Below, one piece after another: positions 52,626 to 60,616 of a stretch of DNA of 64,000 nt. Origin of the DNA: Chloroflexota bacterium (GTDB lineage Bacteria; Chloroflexota; Chloroflexia; Chloroheliales; Chloroheliaceae). The position numbers and the translations under genes are program-made. The notes under the pieces are model-generated. The model was not told the origin of the DNA. It searched no databases and was given only the letters and a program-made list of their open reading frames with translations. Numbering within the stretch: the first letter of the stretch is position 1; the number at the start of each line of letters is the position of its first letter. Where the stretch lies: contig JAQBPB010000041.1 in NCBI GenBank assembly GCA_028287745.1, positions 1 to 64,000 on the forward strand, given 5' to 3'.

Positions 52626-53543
52626 ATGATCGAAGTTGCCATTATGGTAGAAGGCCAGAATGGGCTTAACTGGCCACGTTGGCAGCGCCTTGCCCGGGCG
52701 GTGGAAAGCCTGGGGTTTGCCGGGCTTTATCGTTCCGACCACTATACCAACCACGAACCGCCCGACCTGGACTCGCTTGAATTGTGGGTATCACTGACCT
52801 GGCTAGCCAGCCACACCAAAAGGATCGAGTTTGGCTCGATGGTCAGTCCGATGACCTTTCGCCACCCGACCATGACCGCCCGGATGGCAAGCGCGGTAGA
52901 TGACCTATCCGGCGGGCGTTTAACGCTTGGCCTGGGCGCGGGCTGGCAGGCGCGAGAGCATGCCAATTACGGTTGGGATTTGCTGCCGGTCCCGCAGCGC
53001 TTCGACCGCTTTGAAGAGGGCCTGGAGGTAATTACCAGGCTGCTCAACAGCGACGGGCCGGTTGACTTCGCAGGGCACTATTTTCAGCTTAAAGAGGCTA
53101 TCTTGCTGCCGCGCCCGGCCCGGACAGGCGGCCCGAAGATTTTAATCGGCGGCACCGGGCCGAAACGGACCCTGCCGCTGGTAGCCCGTTACGCGGCCGA
53201 ATGGAACGGTAATGTTATTCCCCCGGCTGAATTCGCCCGGTTAAATGCCGAACTTGACCGCTTATTGCAGGAAAATGGCCGGGAGCCGAAAGCGGTCAAA
53301 CGCTCCCTGACGACAAATATTGTCTACGGCAAAGTCGCCCAGGTTTTGCGGCAGAAGGTACAGATGATGGGCGGGGATGCCAGCCGTCTCAAAGAGCGCG
53401 GTCTTCTTGTGGGGACAGGCAGCGAAATTATTGAGCAACTGGGAGGGCTGCAGGAAGCCGGGGTGCAGCGTGTAATGCTGCAATGGCTGGACCTGGACGA
53501 CCTGGCCGGTCTGGAAGACCTGGCGAAAGATATTTATAACTGA
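52626..53543 (+). CDS. LLM-class (F420-dependent type) oxidoreductase
   Basis: A 305-residue luciferase-like TIM barrel. The N-terminal EVAIMVEGQNGLNWPRW, the conserved RIEFGSMVSPMTFRHPTM strand and DDLSGGRLTLGLGAGWQARE are typical of F420-dependent members. Cofactor (F420 or FMN) and substrate cannot be read directly. It follows GH31 by 30 bases and is followed by PhyH 2, suggesting one transcript. A role in oxidising a sugar or aglycone is an inference. Confidence 0.87.
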   Translation: MIEVAIMVEGQNGLNWPRWQRLARAVESLGFAGLYRSDHYTNHEPPDLDSLELWVSLTWLASHTKRIEFGSMVSPMTFRHPTMTARMASAVDDLSGGRLTLGLGAGWQAREHANYGWDLLPVPQRFDRFEEGLEVITRLLNSDGPVDFAGHYFQLKEAILLPRPARTGGPKILIGGTGPKRTLPLVARYAAEWNGNVIPPAEFARLNAELDRLLQENGREPKAVKRSLTTNIVYGKVAQVLRQKVQMMGGDASRLKERGLLVGTGSEIIEQLGGLQEAGVQRVMLQWLDLDDLAGLEDLAKDIYN

Positions 53544-53610
53544 GTCCTGAGAATTTTAGGTTTAAACCGGGCTTTTTGCCTGGTAGGGGCATTTATTCTG
53601 GAGGTACTTG

Positions 53611-54396
53611 ATGGGCATTACGACATCAACAAAAATTACCAAAATAGAAGAAGCTTTAGCTTTCTTCGGGGTAACCCAAACGACTTTAAGCAGCGAGGAA
53701 AAGCGCAGCCTGGACGAAATGGGCTATATTATTTATCCGAATTTGCTGGATAAGGCCTGGGTTGACCGGTTGAGAGAAACTTTCGAGCGGTTGGTGCGGG
53801 AAGAAGGCGCCAGGGCCGGTTCGGAATTTAACCAGGAAAACGGGGCCTGCCGGTTAGCCGACCTGGTAAATAAGGGCGAGATCTTTGACGGCTCCTATAC
53901 CCATCCGAAGGTGCTGGCCGCCGCTTATCACGTTATCGGGCGGGCTTTCAAGATAACTTCTATAAACGGGCGGGATGCTTTACCAGGCAGCGGGCATCAG
54001 GCGCTCCACGCCGATTGGGGACCGCGCAATTTAATTGAACCCTATCATATTTTGAATTCAGTCTGGCTGCTGGATGACATGAACGCCCGTAACGGCGCGA
54101 CCAGGCTGGTTCCCAGGACTCACCTGCTGGCCGGACGCCCCGCCGATTATCTAGAGGACCCGGCAGCCACCCACCCTGACCAGATTCTGTTTGAAGCCCC
54201 GGCCGGGAGCGTCCTGGTCTATAATGCGCATGTCTGGCACGGCGGGACTCAGAACACCAACGGCCAGCCCAGGAGGGTCTTGCACTCGGCTTACATCGCC
54301 CGCGAACACCCGCAGCAGTTGGACCAGCGAAAATTTATTCGACAATCAACCTATGACCGTATCTCACCGGCCGCAAGGTATCTGGTGGATGTTTAA
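53611..54396 (+). CDS. Phytanoyl-CoA dioxygenase (PhyH) family protein 2
   Basis: A 261-residue Fe(II)/2-oxoglutarate oxygenase from ATG 53611 behind GGAGGTACTT. Metal ligands are His133 and Asp135 (ALHADWGPRN) and His210 (VWHGGTQN), with the later Arg in QPRRVLHSAY. The LLDDMNARNGATRLVPRTH segment is typical. It differs clearly in sequence from PhyH 1, so the two are not a recent duplication. It closes a run of four same-strand genes; the next gene is on the opposite strand. Confidence 0.88.
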   Translation: MGITTSTKITKIEEALAFFGVTQTTLSSEEKRSLDEMGYIIYPNLLDKAWVDRLRETFERLVREEGARAGSEFNQENGACRLADLVNKGEIFDGSYTHPKVLAAAYHVIGRAFKITSINGRDALPGSGHQALHADWGPRNLIEPYHILNSVWLLDDMNARNGATRLVPRTHLLAGRPADYLEDPAATHPDQILFEAPAGSVLVYNAHVWHGGTQNTNGQPRRVLHSAYIAREHPQQLDQRKFIRQSTYDRISPAARYLVDV

Positions 54397-54572
54397 CTGT
54401 TTCCGGTAGGATGAGTTTTTAGCATTTATGGCTGGTGGTGCAAAAAAGCCCCACCAGCTTTTTGTAAATCTCGCAAAACTACCCGCAATCCGGCCAGGTA
54501 GTTGGTTGGTGCAACTCCGGCCTCGTCCAGAGACCGCCTCCCATAGATGCTTTAAAACCTGACCGGCGGCTG

Positions 54573-56600
54573 CTAGTCGTGGGCTACAATCAGGACGCCT
54601 TTGGCCGGAATTTCCAATAACTTTGAAACCTGCTTGTTTGAAATTAGTTCCACTCCCTGTATGTTACCCAGGTTGATGGTTTCAGGCTGCCCATTATGGT
54701 TCAGGATAAACAGGAACGACCGGCCATCTCTGGTACGCCGGGTAACTTCCACGCCATTAGGAGTTTGCAATACAGGCTCAATCTGGCGGCTGGCGGCCAG
54801 GTGGCCCATAAGGCCTTTCAGGAAGTCCTGGTCTGGGCTCGAAGCTACATACCAGGCATGACCCTGCCCGAAGCTGTTTTTGGTGACTACCGGCCTTCCC
54901 TGGTAAAAGTCAGTCCCATATTCGGCAATGACTTCAGCGCCCTCGGTATTCAGCAAATCGCAGAGCAGATTGCAGCTATATTCGCCTTGCAGTCCGTCCA
55001 GCGCCTGCTTCATCACAATCCGGTTCTGCTGGTCCGGGAACAGGGCGTCTATTTCCTCGACCCAGATGCCCAGTAACGAGCGGAGTTCTCCCGGGTAGCC
55101 TCCCAGCGTTACCTTGTCGGTCTCGTTGACAATGCCGCTAAAAAAGGTGGTCAGGAAGGTTCCACCGTTTTCTACAAACTTCTCCAGCCGGCTGGCGTAA
55201 CCGGGTTTAACCATGTACAGGACCGGGGCAATAACAATATCGTATTTTGAAAGGTCGGTATCCACGCCGATCAGGTCGGTCTGGATATTCAGGTCATACA
55301 ACGCCTGGTAATACTTGTGGACTTCGTCAACGTATTTCAGGTCAATGGTTGGGCCGCTTGAATATTCGATAGCCCACCAGTTATCCCAGTCAAAGACAAT
55401 ACCCACCCGCGATTCGACCCTGGCATCCAAAAATTTATCGCCCAATTGCTGTAACTCCCGGCCAAGCTGGGCGCATTCCCGGAAAACTCGTGTATTTTCA
55501 TGCCCGGCATGTTCGATGACCGCGCCGTGGTATTTTTCGCATGCGCCTACCGAGCGTCGAAGCTGGAAGAACAGGCTGCTGTCCGCGCCCCTGGCAATCG
55601 CCTGATAACTCCACAGGCGCATTACACCCGGCCGCTTCAGGGAGTTATAAGCCTGCCAGTTCTGCTGGCTGGGGGTCTGCTCCATAAGCATAAAAGGCAG
55701 GCCATCCTTCAGGCCGCGCATAAGGTCGTGGCGCATAGCGGTAAGGCTTACAGGGGTATCGGCGGCCGGGTAGTTATCCCAGGAAACCACGTCCAGGTAA
55801 TTGGCCCACTTGAAATAGTCGAGTGGTTTATAGGCGCCCATTAGATTCGTGGTAACCGGGATATCAGGCGTGTACTTTTTAATTTCTTCGTATTCGTCCA
55901 GGTAACATGCCAGCAAGCTGTCGGAATTAAAACGGGCATAATCAAGAGAAATACTTTGAAAATTGGTGCGGTTGGGCGCAAAGTGCTCGCTCAGGGCGTT
56001 TGGCGGCACAATCTGTGACCAATCGGTAAAAGTATGTCCCCAGAAAGAGGTGGTCCAGGCCGAATTGAGGTTTTCGAGCGATTTGTAGCGGTCTATCAAC
56101 CAGTCCCGGAAAGCCTGGGCGCAATTATCACAATAACAACTGCCGCCGAACTCGTTCGAGACGTGCCAGACCACCAGGGCCGGATGGTCCTTGTAGCGTT
56201 CGGCCAGCTTGCCTGCCAGCCGCCGGGCGTACTTTCGGTAGGTCGGGCTATTCGGGCAGGAATTGTGACGCATACCAAACTTGTGCTTGCGGCCTTCAAA
56301 ATCTACTCTTAAAACATCGGGGTATTTTGTAGCCATCCAGGCCGGGTGGGCCCCGGTACTGGTCGCCAGGCAGATAAAAATACCGTTGCGGTACAAGTTA
56401 TCAATAATTTCGTCTAACCATTCAAAATTGTAAGTGTTCTCGTCCGGCTGGTTCAGGGCCCAGGAAAATACGTTAATGGTAGCGGTATCTATTCCCGCTA
56501 GTTTGAACATGCGCGTATCTTCGTTCCAGGTATCTTTATCCCATTGTTCAGGGTTATAATCCCCACCATAAAAAACTTTGGGCAGCTTTGAATTAATCAT
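54573..56600 (-). CDS. GH42 beta-galactosidase
   Basis: A 675-residue beta-galactosidase of family 42. Barrel start YGGDYNPEQW, acid/base Glu150 in WHVSNEFGG, nucleophile Glu in FMLMEQTPSQQNW, and the zinc Cys cluster (Cys115, 155, 157, 160) are all present. The trimerisation domain and a C-terminal beta domain complete it. No signal peptide, so it acts in the cytoplasm. It removes terminal beta-galactose, for example from xyloglucan side chains after fucose removal. It follows the LacI gene by 36 bases and is probably co-transcribed with it. Confidence 0.95.
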   Translation of the reverse strand: MINSKLPKVFYGGDYNPEQWDKDTWNEDTRMFKLAGIDTATINVFSWALNQPDENTYNFEWLDEIIDNLYRNGIFICLATSTGAHPAWMATKYPDVLRVDFEGRKHKFGMRHNSCPNSPTYRKYARRLAGKLAERYKDHPALVVWHVSNEFGGSCYCDNCAQAFRDWLIDRYKSLENLNSAWTTSFWGHTFTDWSQIVPPNALSEHFAPNRTNFQSISLDYARFNSDSLLACYLDEYEEIKKYTPDIPVTTNLMGAYKPLDYFKWANYLDVVSWDNYPAADTPVSLTAMRHDLMRGLKDGLPFMLMEQTPSQQNWQAYNSLKRPGVMRLWSYQAIARGADSSLFFQLRRSVGACEKYHGAVIEHAGHENTRVFRECAQLGRELQQLGDKFLDARVESRVGIVFDWDNWWAIEYSSGPTIDLKYVDEVHKYYQALYDLNIQTDLIGVDTDLSKYDIVIAPVLYMVKPGYASRLEKFVENGGTFLTTFFSGIVNETDKVTLGGYPGELRSLLGIWVEEIDALFPDQQNRIVMKQALDGLQGEYSCNLLCDLLNTEGAEVIAEYGTDFYQGRPVVTKNSFGQGHAWYVASSPDQDFLKGLMGHLAASRQIEPVLQTPNGVEVTRRTRDGRSFLFILNHNGQPETINLGNIQGVELISNKQVSKLLEIPAKGVLIVAHD

Positions 56601-56636
56601 TTTTCTCCCAATCTTTTAAGTTATTGAAAAATAAGG

Positions 56637-57674
56637 TTACAGCCTTGTCCCGTGTATGGGTAGCACCGGCCGTGGAAGCGACGAACCCCGGACGGTCAGG
56701 GTTGCGGCCAGCAGTACTTCCTGGCGGCTTTCGATGGCCGGGTTTTGTAAGTGCTGGTACAGTCGCAGGAAAGCGGCGCTCCCAAGCTCGTATACCGGTT
56801 GGGTTACGGTTGTCAGGGAAAGTTCGTCTAGCGACGACCAGTAAGTTTCATCGTAGCCGACCAGCCCTATGTCGCCGGGCACTTTCAGGTTATGGGCGTG
56901 GATAGCTTTCCAGGCCCCCAGGGTCAATAAATTATTACCCAGGAACAGGGCATCAATGGGCGGGCTTAGTTGGAGAAGTTCTCCGGCCAGTTTTTGCCCG
57001 GTCGCCACATCGAAATTGCCGGAACGTTCCAGGGCGGGATCATTGTAAATCCCGGCATCTCTTAAAGCCTGGCGATACCCTTCCAGGCGGTCCCGGCCGG
57101 TAGTAACCGTAAGGGGGCCGGTAATCGCGCCAATCCGGTGGTAGCCATTACTTACCAGGTGGGCTACCGCCTCATACGCTCCCCGGACATTATCTACCAG
57201 CACAGCGTCAACATGCTTATCTTTTACCCGCCGGTCAACCACCACGATGGGGACATTGCGTTCTTTGAACTTATTTAAGGTCACTACATCAAGCCGTTCG
57301 CGGGTCGGTACAATGATTGCACCGGCCACCCGCTCGGAATAAAGTACTTCAAGGTACTGTTGTTCCCGCTGAGGATTTTCGTTTGAGTTACACAAAATTA
57401 AGCTATAGTCATGGCGCTGGGCTTCATCCTCAACCCCCTGGATTAGTCTCATAAAAAAGGGGTTTTGGATGTCAGAAATGAGCAAACCAATGATTCTTGA
57501 ATGGTTGGTGCGCAACGAACGGGCCGCCGGATTTGGCTGGTAATCAAGAGCCTGGATAGAGGCTTCCACCCTCTTTTTGACCTCGTTATTAACCTTTGCC
57601 GTGCCGTTAAGGACCCGTGAAACCGTTGAAATTGAAACACCGGCCTGTTTCGCCACGTCTTGAATGTTCGGCAT
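56637..57674 (-). CDS. LacI-family transcriptional regulator
   Basis: A 345-residue repressor with the N-terminal HTH (NIQDVAKQAGVSISTVSRVLN), hinge (about 45-60) and a periplasmic-binding-protein-like sugar-sensing domain (about 62-335). It is first in the transcript with the GH42 gene and divergent from the ABC importer. Palindromes of LacI type lie near both divergent promoters, so it likely represses the local sugar genes and itself until an oligosaccharide or sugar is bound. Confidence 0.94.
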   Translation of the reverse strand: MPNIQDVAKQAGVSISTVSRVLNGTAKVNNEVKKRVEASIQALDYQPNPAARSLRTNHSRIIGLLISDIQNPFFMRLIQGVEDEAQRHDYSLILCNSNENPQREQQYLEVLYSERVAGAIIVPTRERLDVVTLNKFKERNVPIVVVDRRVKDKHVDAVLVDNVRGAYEAVAHLVSNGYHRIGAITGPLTVTTGRDRLEGYRQALRDAGIYNDPALERSGNFDVATGQKLAGELLQLSPPIDALFLGNNLLTLGAWKAIHAHNLKVPGDIGLVGYDETYWSSLDELSLTTVTQPVYELGSAAFLRLYQHLQNPAIESRQEVLLAATLTVRGSSLPRPVLPIHGTRL

Positions 57675-57898
57675 AAGTTTGCGCGCCCCTCGTTTAGTTC
57701 TTAATCCTCAAATGTAAGAAACATAATAATTACATTTCTCACAAGTAATATTCACTACACGAAAGCAATGTTATAACTAAATAATCGTGTTGAATTACAA
57801 TTACATTATTCTCAAAAAATACTCAATCTTTATGCAAATATCCGGACAATCAGGAAGTCTGGTGAAAGTTCAATAGTGTACAACTTAACCAATTTGCC

Positions 57899-57912
57899 TG
57901 GAAATGGTTTCA
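57899..57912. promoter_or_regulatory. LacI-type operator candidate (lacI-GH42 side)
   Basis: TGGAAATGGTTTCA fits TGnAAnTGnTTnCA. It is about 27-40 bases downstream of the predicted minus-strand transcript start. Confidence 0.55.
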
Positions 57913-57945
57913 TAAAATCATTTAGATAGAATATCTATGCAGTTT

Positions 57946-57974
57946 AATATATATAGGAATTATAGCTTAGTCAA
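57946..57974 (-). promoter_or_regulatory. Promoter of the lacI-GH42 transcript
   Basis: On the minus strand TTGACT (57974-57969) and TATATT (57951-57946) with a 17-base spacer. It implies a leader of about 265 bases before lacI. Confidence 0.65.
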
Positions 57975-58035
57975 TAGTTTTCTACCGGATTTACTTAAAT
58001 TGAATTAGATTTACCAAATTTATCCAAATAACATC

Positions 58036-58064
58036 TTGACAAAAGTTTTTGCTTATTGTACTAT
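58036..58064 (+). promoter_or_regulatory. Promoter P1 of the ABC importer operon
   Basis: TTGACA (58036-58041) and TACTAT (58059-58064) with a 17-base spacer. A LacI-type palindrome follows at the start of the transcript. Confidence 0.7.
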
Positions 58065-58076
58065 CAGCTCACAGTA

Positions 58077-58090
58077 TGAAATTGATTTCA
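58077..58090. promoter_or_regulatory. LacI-type operator candidate (importer side)
   Basis: TGAAATTGATTTCA is a near-perfect palindrome of the same TGnAAnTGnTTnCA form, about 6-19 bases downstream of the P1 start, a classic repression position. Confidence 0.65.
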
Positions 58091-58354
58091 CAAGATTTAA
58101 GGTTAGAGTTGTGACTTCAAAAAAAATACAGACTGTTCTGTATAAATAAACGCACAGATGCGCAGCTTAACCTCATCTTCTCATATATCCTTACCGTCAA
58201 TGAGAAGGCCGCACATCTAAATTTCTATTAAAAATTACATTAAAATAAAGTATTCCTGGTTCTGACCCGGGTTAATTTGGTATACCTACGGGACAGGTTA
58301 TTTCCGATACGTTGGCGACAATTTAAGACTTAACAAAGTATCTAATACAAATTG

Positions 58355-58387
58355 TGTGTTGACACATTGTTTACCTGTACTTATAAT
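58355..58387 (+). promoter_or_regulatory. Promoter P2 of the ABC importer operon with overlapping palindrome
   Basis: TTGACA (58359-58364) and a perfect TATAAT (58382-58387) with a 17-base spacer. The palindrome TGTGTTGACACA (58355-58366) covers the -35 and may be an operator of another regulator. The full gap 57675-58497 is AT-rich and has no gene; 58091-58340 shows no recognised RNA. Confidence 0.75.
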
Positions 58388-58497
58388 GTTTACCAGCGAA
58401 TAAACCCACCGTAAACCACAACTCAAATTAAATTTCATCCTTTTACACAATGACTATTGTTGCTCCGTTGCAGCAATAAAAATCAAAGGAGGATCTG

Positions 58498-59463
58498 TTG
58501 AGAACTATAGAAGTAGGTTTACCTACCAAACAGCCCTCGACTCTAAAATCAAGTCAGTTTCATCTTGCCAAAAAAAGTGTTAAAAGACATTGGCAACTAT
58601 ACTTACTGATATTTCTGCCTGTCCTGTACTTTATTGTATTTAAATATATTCCGATTTCCAATGCTGTCATCGCGTTCAAAGAATATAACGTAGTCCAGGG
58701 TATCTGGGGTAGCCAATGGGTCGGTTTTGCCAACTTCCAGGCTTTTTTCTCCAACCCGGTATTCTGGACATTACTGCAAAATACATTCTTTCTGAGCCTT
58801 TACTCAATAGTGGTGGGGTTTCCTATTCCGATTATTCTGGCGCTCTGCTTGAACGAAATCCGCCAGGGCTTTTTCAAACGCACGGTTCAAATGGTGACCT
58901 ATGCGCCTTACTTTATCTCAACCGTAGTAATGGTCTCGATGATAATTCTCCTGCTCTCTCCTCGCCTGGGCATTATCAATCAAGCAATTGGGGTCTTTGG
59001 CATTAGCTCGGTTGACTTTTTGGGCAACCCGGACATGTTCCGCCATATCTACGTCTGGTCGGACATCTGGCAGACTGCCGGGTATGCCGCCGTGATTTAC
59101 CTGGCGGCGCTGGCGGGCATTGATCCAACCCTGTATGAAGCGGCTAAAGTCGATGGTGCCTCCCGGTTTCAGAAAATTATCCATGTCGACTTACCGGGCA
59201 TCATGCCGACAGCGGCCATAATCCTGGTCTTAGGGGTTGGCAATATTATGGCAGTCGGTTTTGAAAAAGCTTACTTGCTTCAGAACCCGCTTAACCTGTC
59301 CAATTCCGAAATTATTTCGACTTACGTCTACAAGACCGGTTTGTTGAATGCCGATTATAGTCTTGCGACTGCCGTAGGGCTATTTAATTCCGTAATCAAT
59401 CTTACCCTGCTACTGATGGTAAATTCCTTTATCAAGCGAATTTCCGGCAATGGTCTGTGGTAA
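58498..59463 (+). CDS. ABC sugar importer permease (LplB-like)
   Basis: A 321-residue inner-membrane permease with six predicted helices and the EAA-type loop (YEAAKVDGASRFQKIIHVDLPGIMP) that contacts the ATPase. The start is TTG 58498 behind AAAGGAGG, 9 bases upstream. The sequence resembles LplB/YtcP-type permeases of the complex-carbohydrate importers (CUT1). It follows the double promoter region, and the second permease follows after 40 bases. No ATPase gene is in view, as is usual for this class, which shares an MsmX-like ATPase. Confidence 0.93.
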   Translation: MRTIEVGLPTKQPSTLKSSQFHLAKKSVKRHWQLYLLIFLPVLYFIVFKYIPISNAVIAFKEYNVVQGIWGSQWVGFANFQAFFSNPVFWTLLQNTFFLSLYSIVVGFPIPIILALCLNEIRQGFFKRTVQMVTYAPYFISTVVMVSMIILLLSPRLGIINQAIGVFGISSVDFLGNPDMFRHIYVWSDIWQTAGYAAVIYLAALAGIDPTLYEAAKVDGASRFQKIIHVDLPGIMPTAAIILVLGVGNIMAVGFEKAYLLQNPLNLSNSEIISTYVYKTGLLNADYSLATAVGLFNSVINLTLLLMVNSFIKRISGNGLW

Positions 59464-59503
59464 CGAAGATTAACGGTAAAGGCAAAAAGAAAAGGGGGTT
59501 TTC

Positions 59504-60430
59504 ATGTTAGGTATACAGGCCCGTAAGTCGAACCAGGTAAAGTCAAACCGGGTAAAAGAGTCGATAGGGGACCGGATTTTCCTGGGCGGTATCTATCTAT
59601 TTTTGTTATTACTGCTGGTGATCATTTTATTTCCTCTGATATATATTGTCAGCTCATCTTTTAGCAGCGCGCTTGCCGTGTCTTCCGGGCGTGTATTCCT
59701 GTTTCCGGTTGAATTCTCACTGCGCGGCTACGAAGTGGCTTTGAGTAATCCCCAAATCGTCACCGGCTACGCAAATTCATTGTTTTACACATTCTTTGGA
59801 ACCATTATCAGTGTAACCCTGACTATTGCGATTGCCTACCCGCTTTCACGCCGGACCTTTTACGGCCGCAACATCCTGATGGCCTTCCTGGTTTTTACAA
59901 TGTTGTTTAACGGCGGTCTAATTCCGACCTACCTGGTGGTTAAGACCCTGGGAATGCTGGATACCCGCTGGGCGCTTTTGATACCGGCTGCAATGGGCGT
60001 CTGGCAGATAATTATCGCCCGGACCTTCTTTCAATCAAGCATCCCGGATGAACTGGCCGAAGCGGCTGAACTGGATGGTTGCGGTGACCTGCGCTTTTTG
60101 TGGTCAGTGGTGCTGCCGTTGTCCAAACCGATTATTGCCGTATTGATTTTAATGTACGCCATTTTCCAGTGGAATTCCTACTTCGATGCCCTTATTTACC
60201 TCAAATCCACCGAGCTTTACCCGCTGCAACTGGTTTTGCGGGGAATACTCATTCTAAATACTACCGCCAGTGGCTCAATGGATGCCCAGACGATGCTTGA
60301 ACGGCAACAAATGGCCGATCTATTGAAATATTCGTTGATCGTGGTTTCAAGTCTCCCGGTTCTGATTATCTATCCTTTCGTGCAGCGTTACTTTACCAAG
60401 GGAATTTTAATTGGCGCAGTTAAAGGCTAA
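59504..60430 (+). CDS. ABC sugar importer permease (YtcP/LplC-like)
   Basis: A 308-residue partner permease with six helices and the loop DELAEAAELDGCGDLRFLWSVVLPLSKP (EAA motif). ATG 59504 follows a GGGGG-type ribosome site. The end PFVQRYFTKGILIGAVKG is typical of CUT1 permeases. It forms a heterodimer with the upstream permease. The substrate is probably an oligosaccharide of the same polymer handled by the nearby glycosidases. Confidence 0.93.
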   Translation: MLGIQARKSNQVKSNRVKESIGDRIFLGGIYLFLLLLLVIILFPLIYIVSSSFSSALAVSSGRVFLFPVEFSLRGYEVALSNPQIVTGYANSLFYTFFGTIISVTLTIAIAYPLSRRTFYGRNILMAFLVFTMLFNGGLIPTYLVVKTLGMLDTRWALLIPAAMGVWQIIIARTFFQSSIPDELAEAAELDGCGDLRFLWSVVLPLSKPIIAVLILMYAIFQWNSYFDALIYLKSTELYPLQLVLRGILILNTTASGSMDAQTMLERQQMADLLKYSLIVVSSLPVLIIYPFVQRYFTKGILIGAVKG

Positions 60431-60585
60431 CCCGGTTCGGTACATCTTTTTGCTTTGAAATGGTAGCAAGAGGATTCTAATTGGAAGGGGGTGGTAATGC
60501 CCTTATCCCTTTTCTGAAAAGAGAAGGTAGGGGACTGCTTTATACGATTCCAAGGTTTTACCTGGAGTTTATTGAATTGTAAGAA

Positions 60586-60601
60586 CTTGGTCTACACCAA
60601 G
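60586..60601 (+). promoter_or_regulatory. Hairpin just before the ribosome site of the binding protein
   Basis: CTTGGT pairs with ACCAAG around CTAC, directly before GAGGAGG. A second hairpin (CCCTTTTC with GAGAAGG) lies near 60509-60535. Such hairpins may protect the mRNA and raise the level of the binding protein over the permeases. Confidence 0.5.
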
Positions 60602-60616
60602 AGGAGGAAAGTTAGC

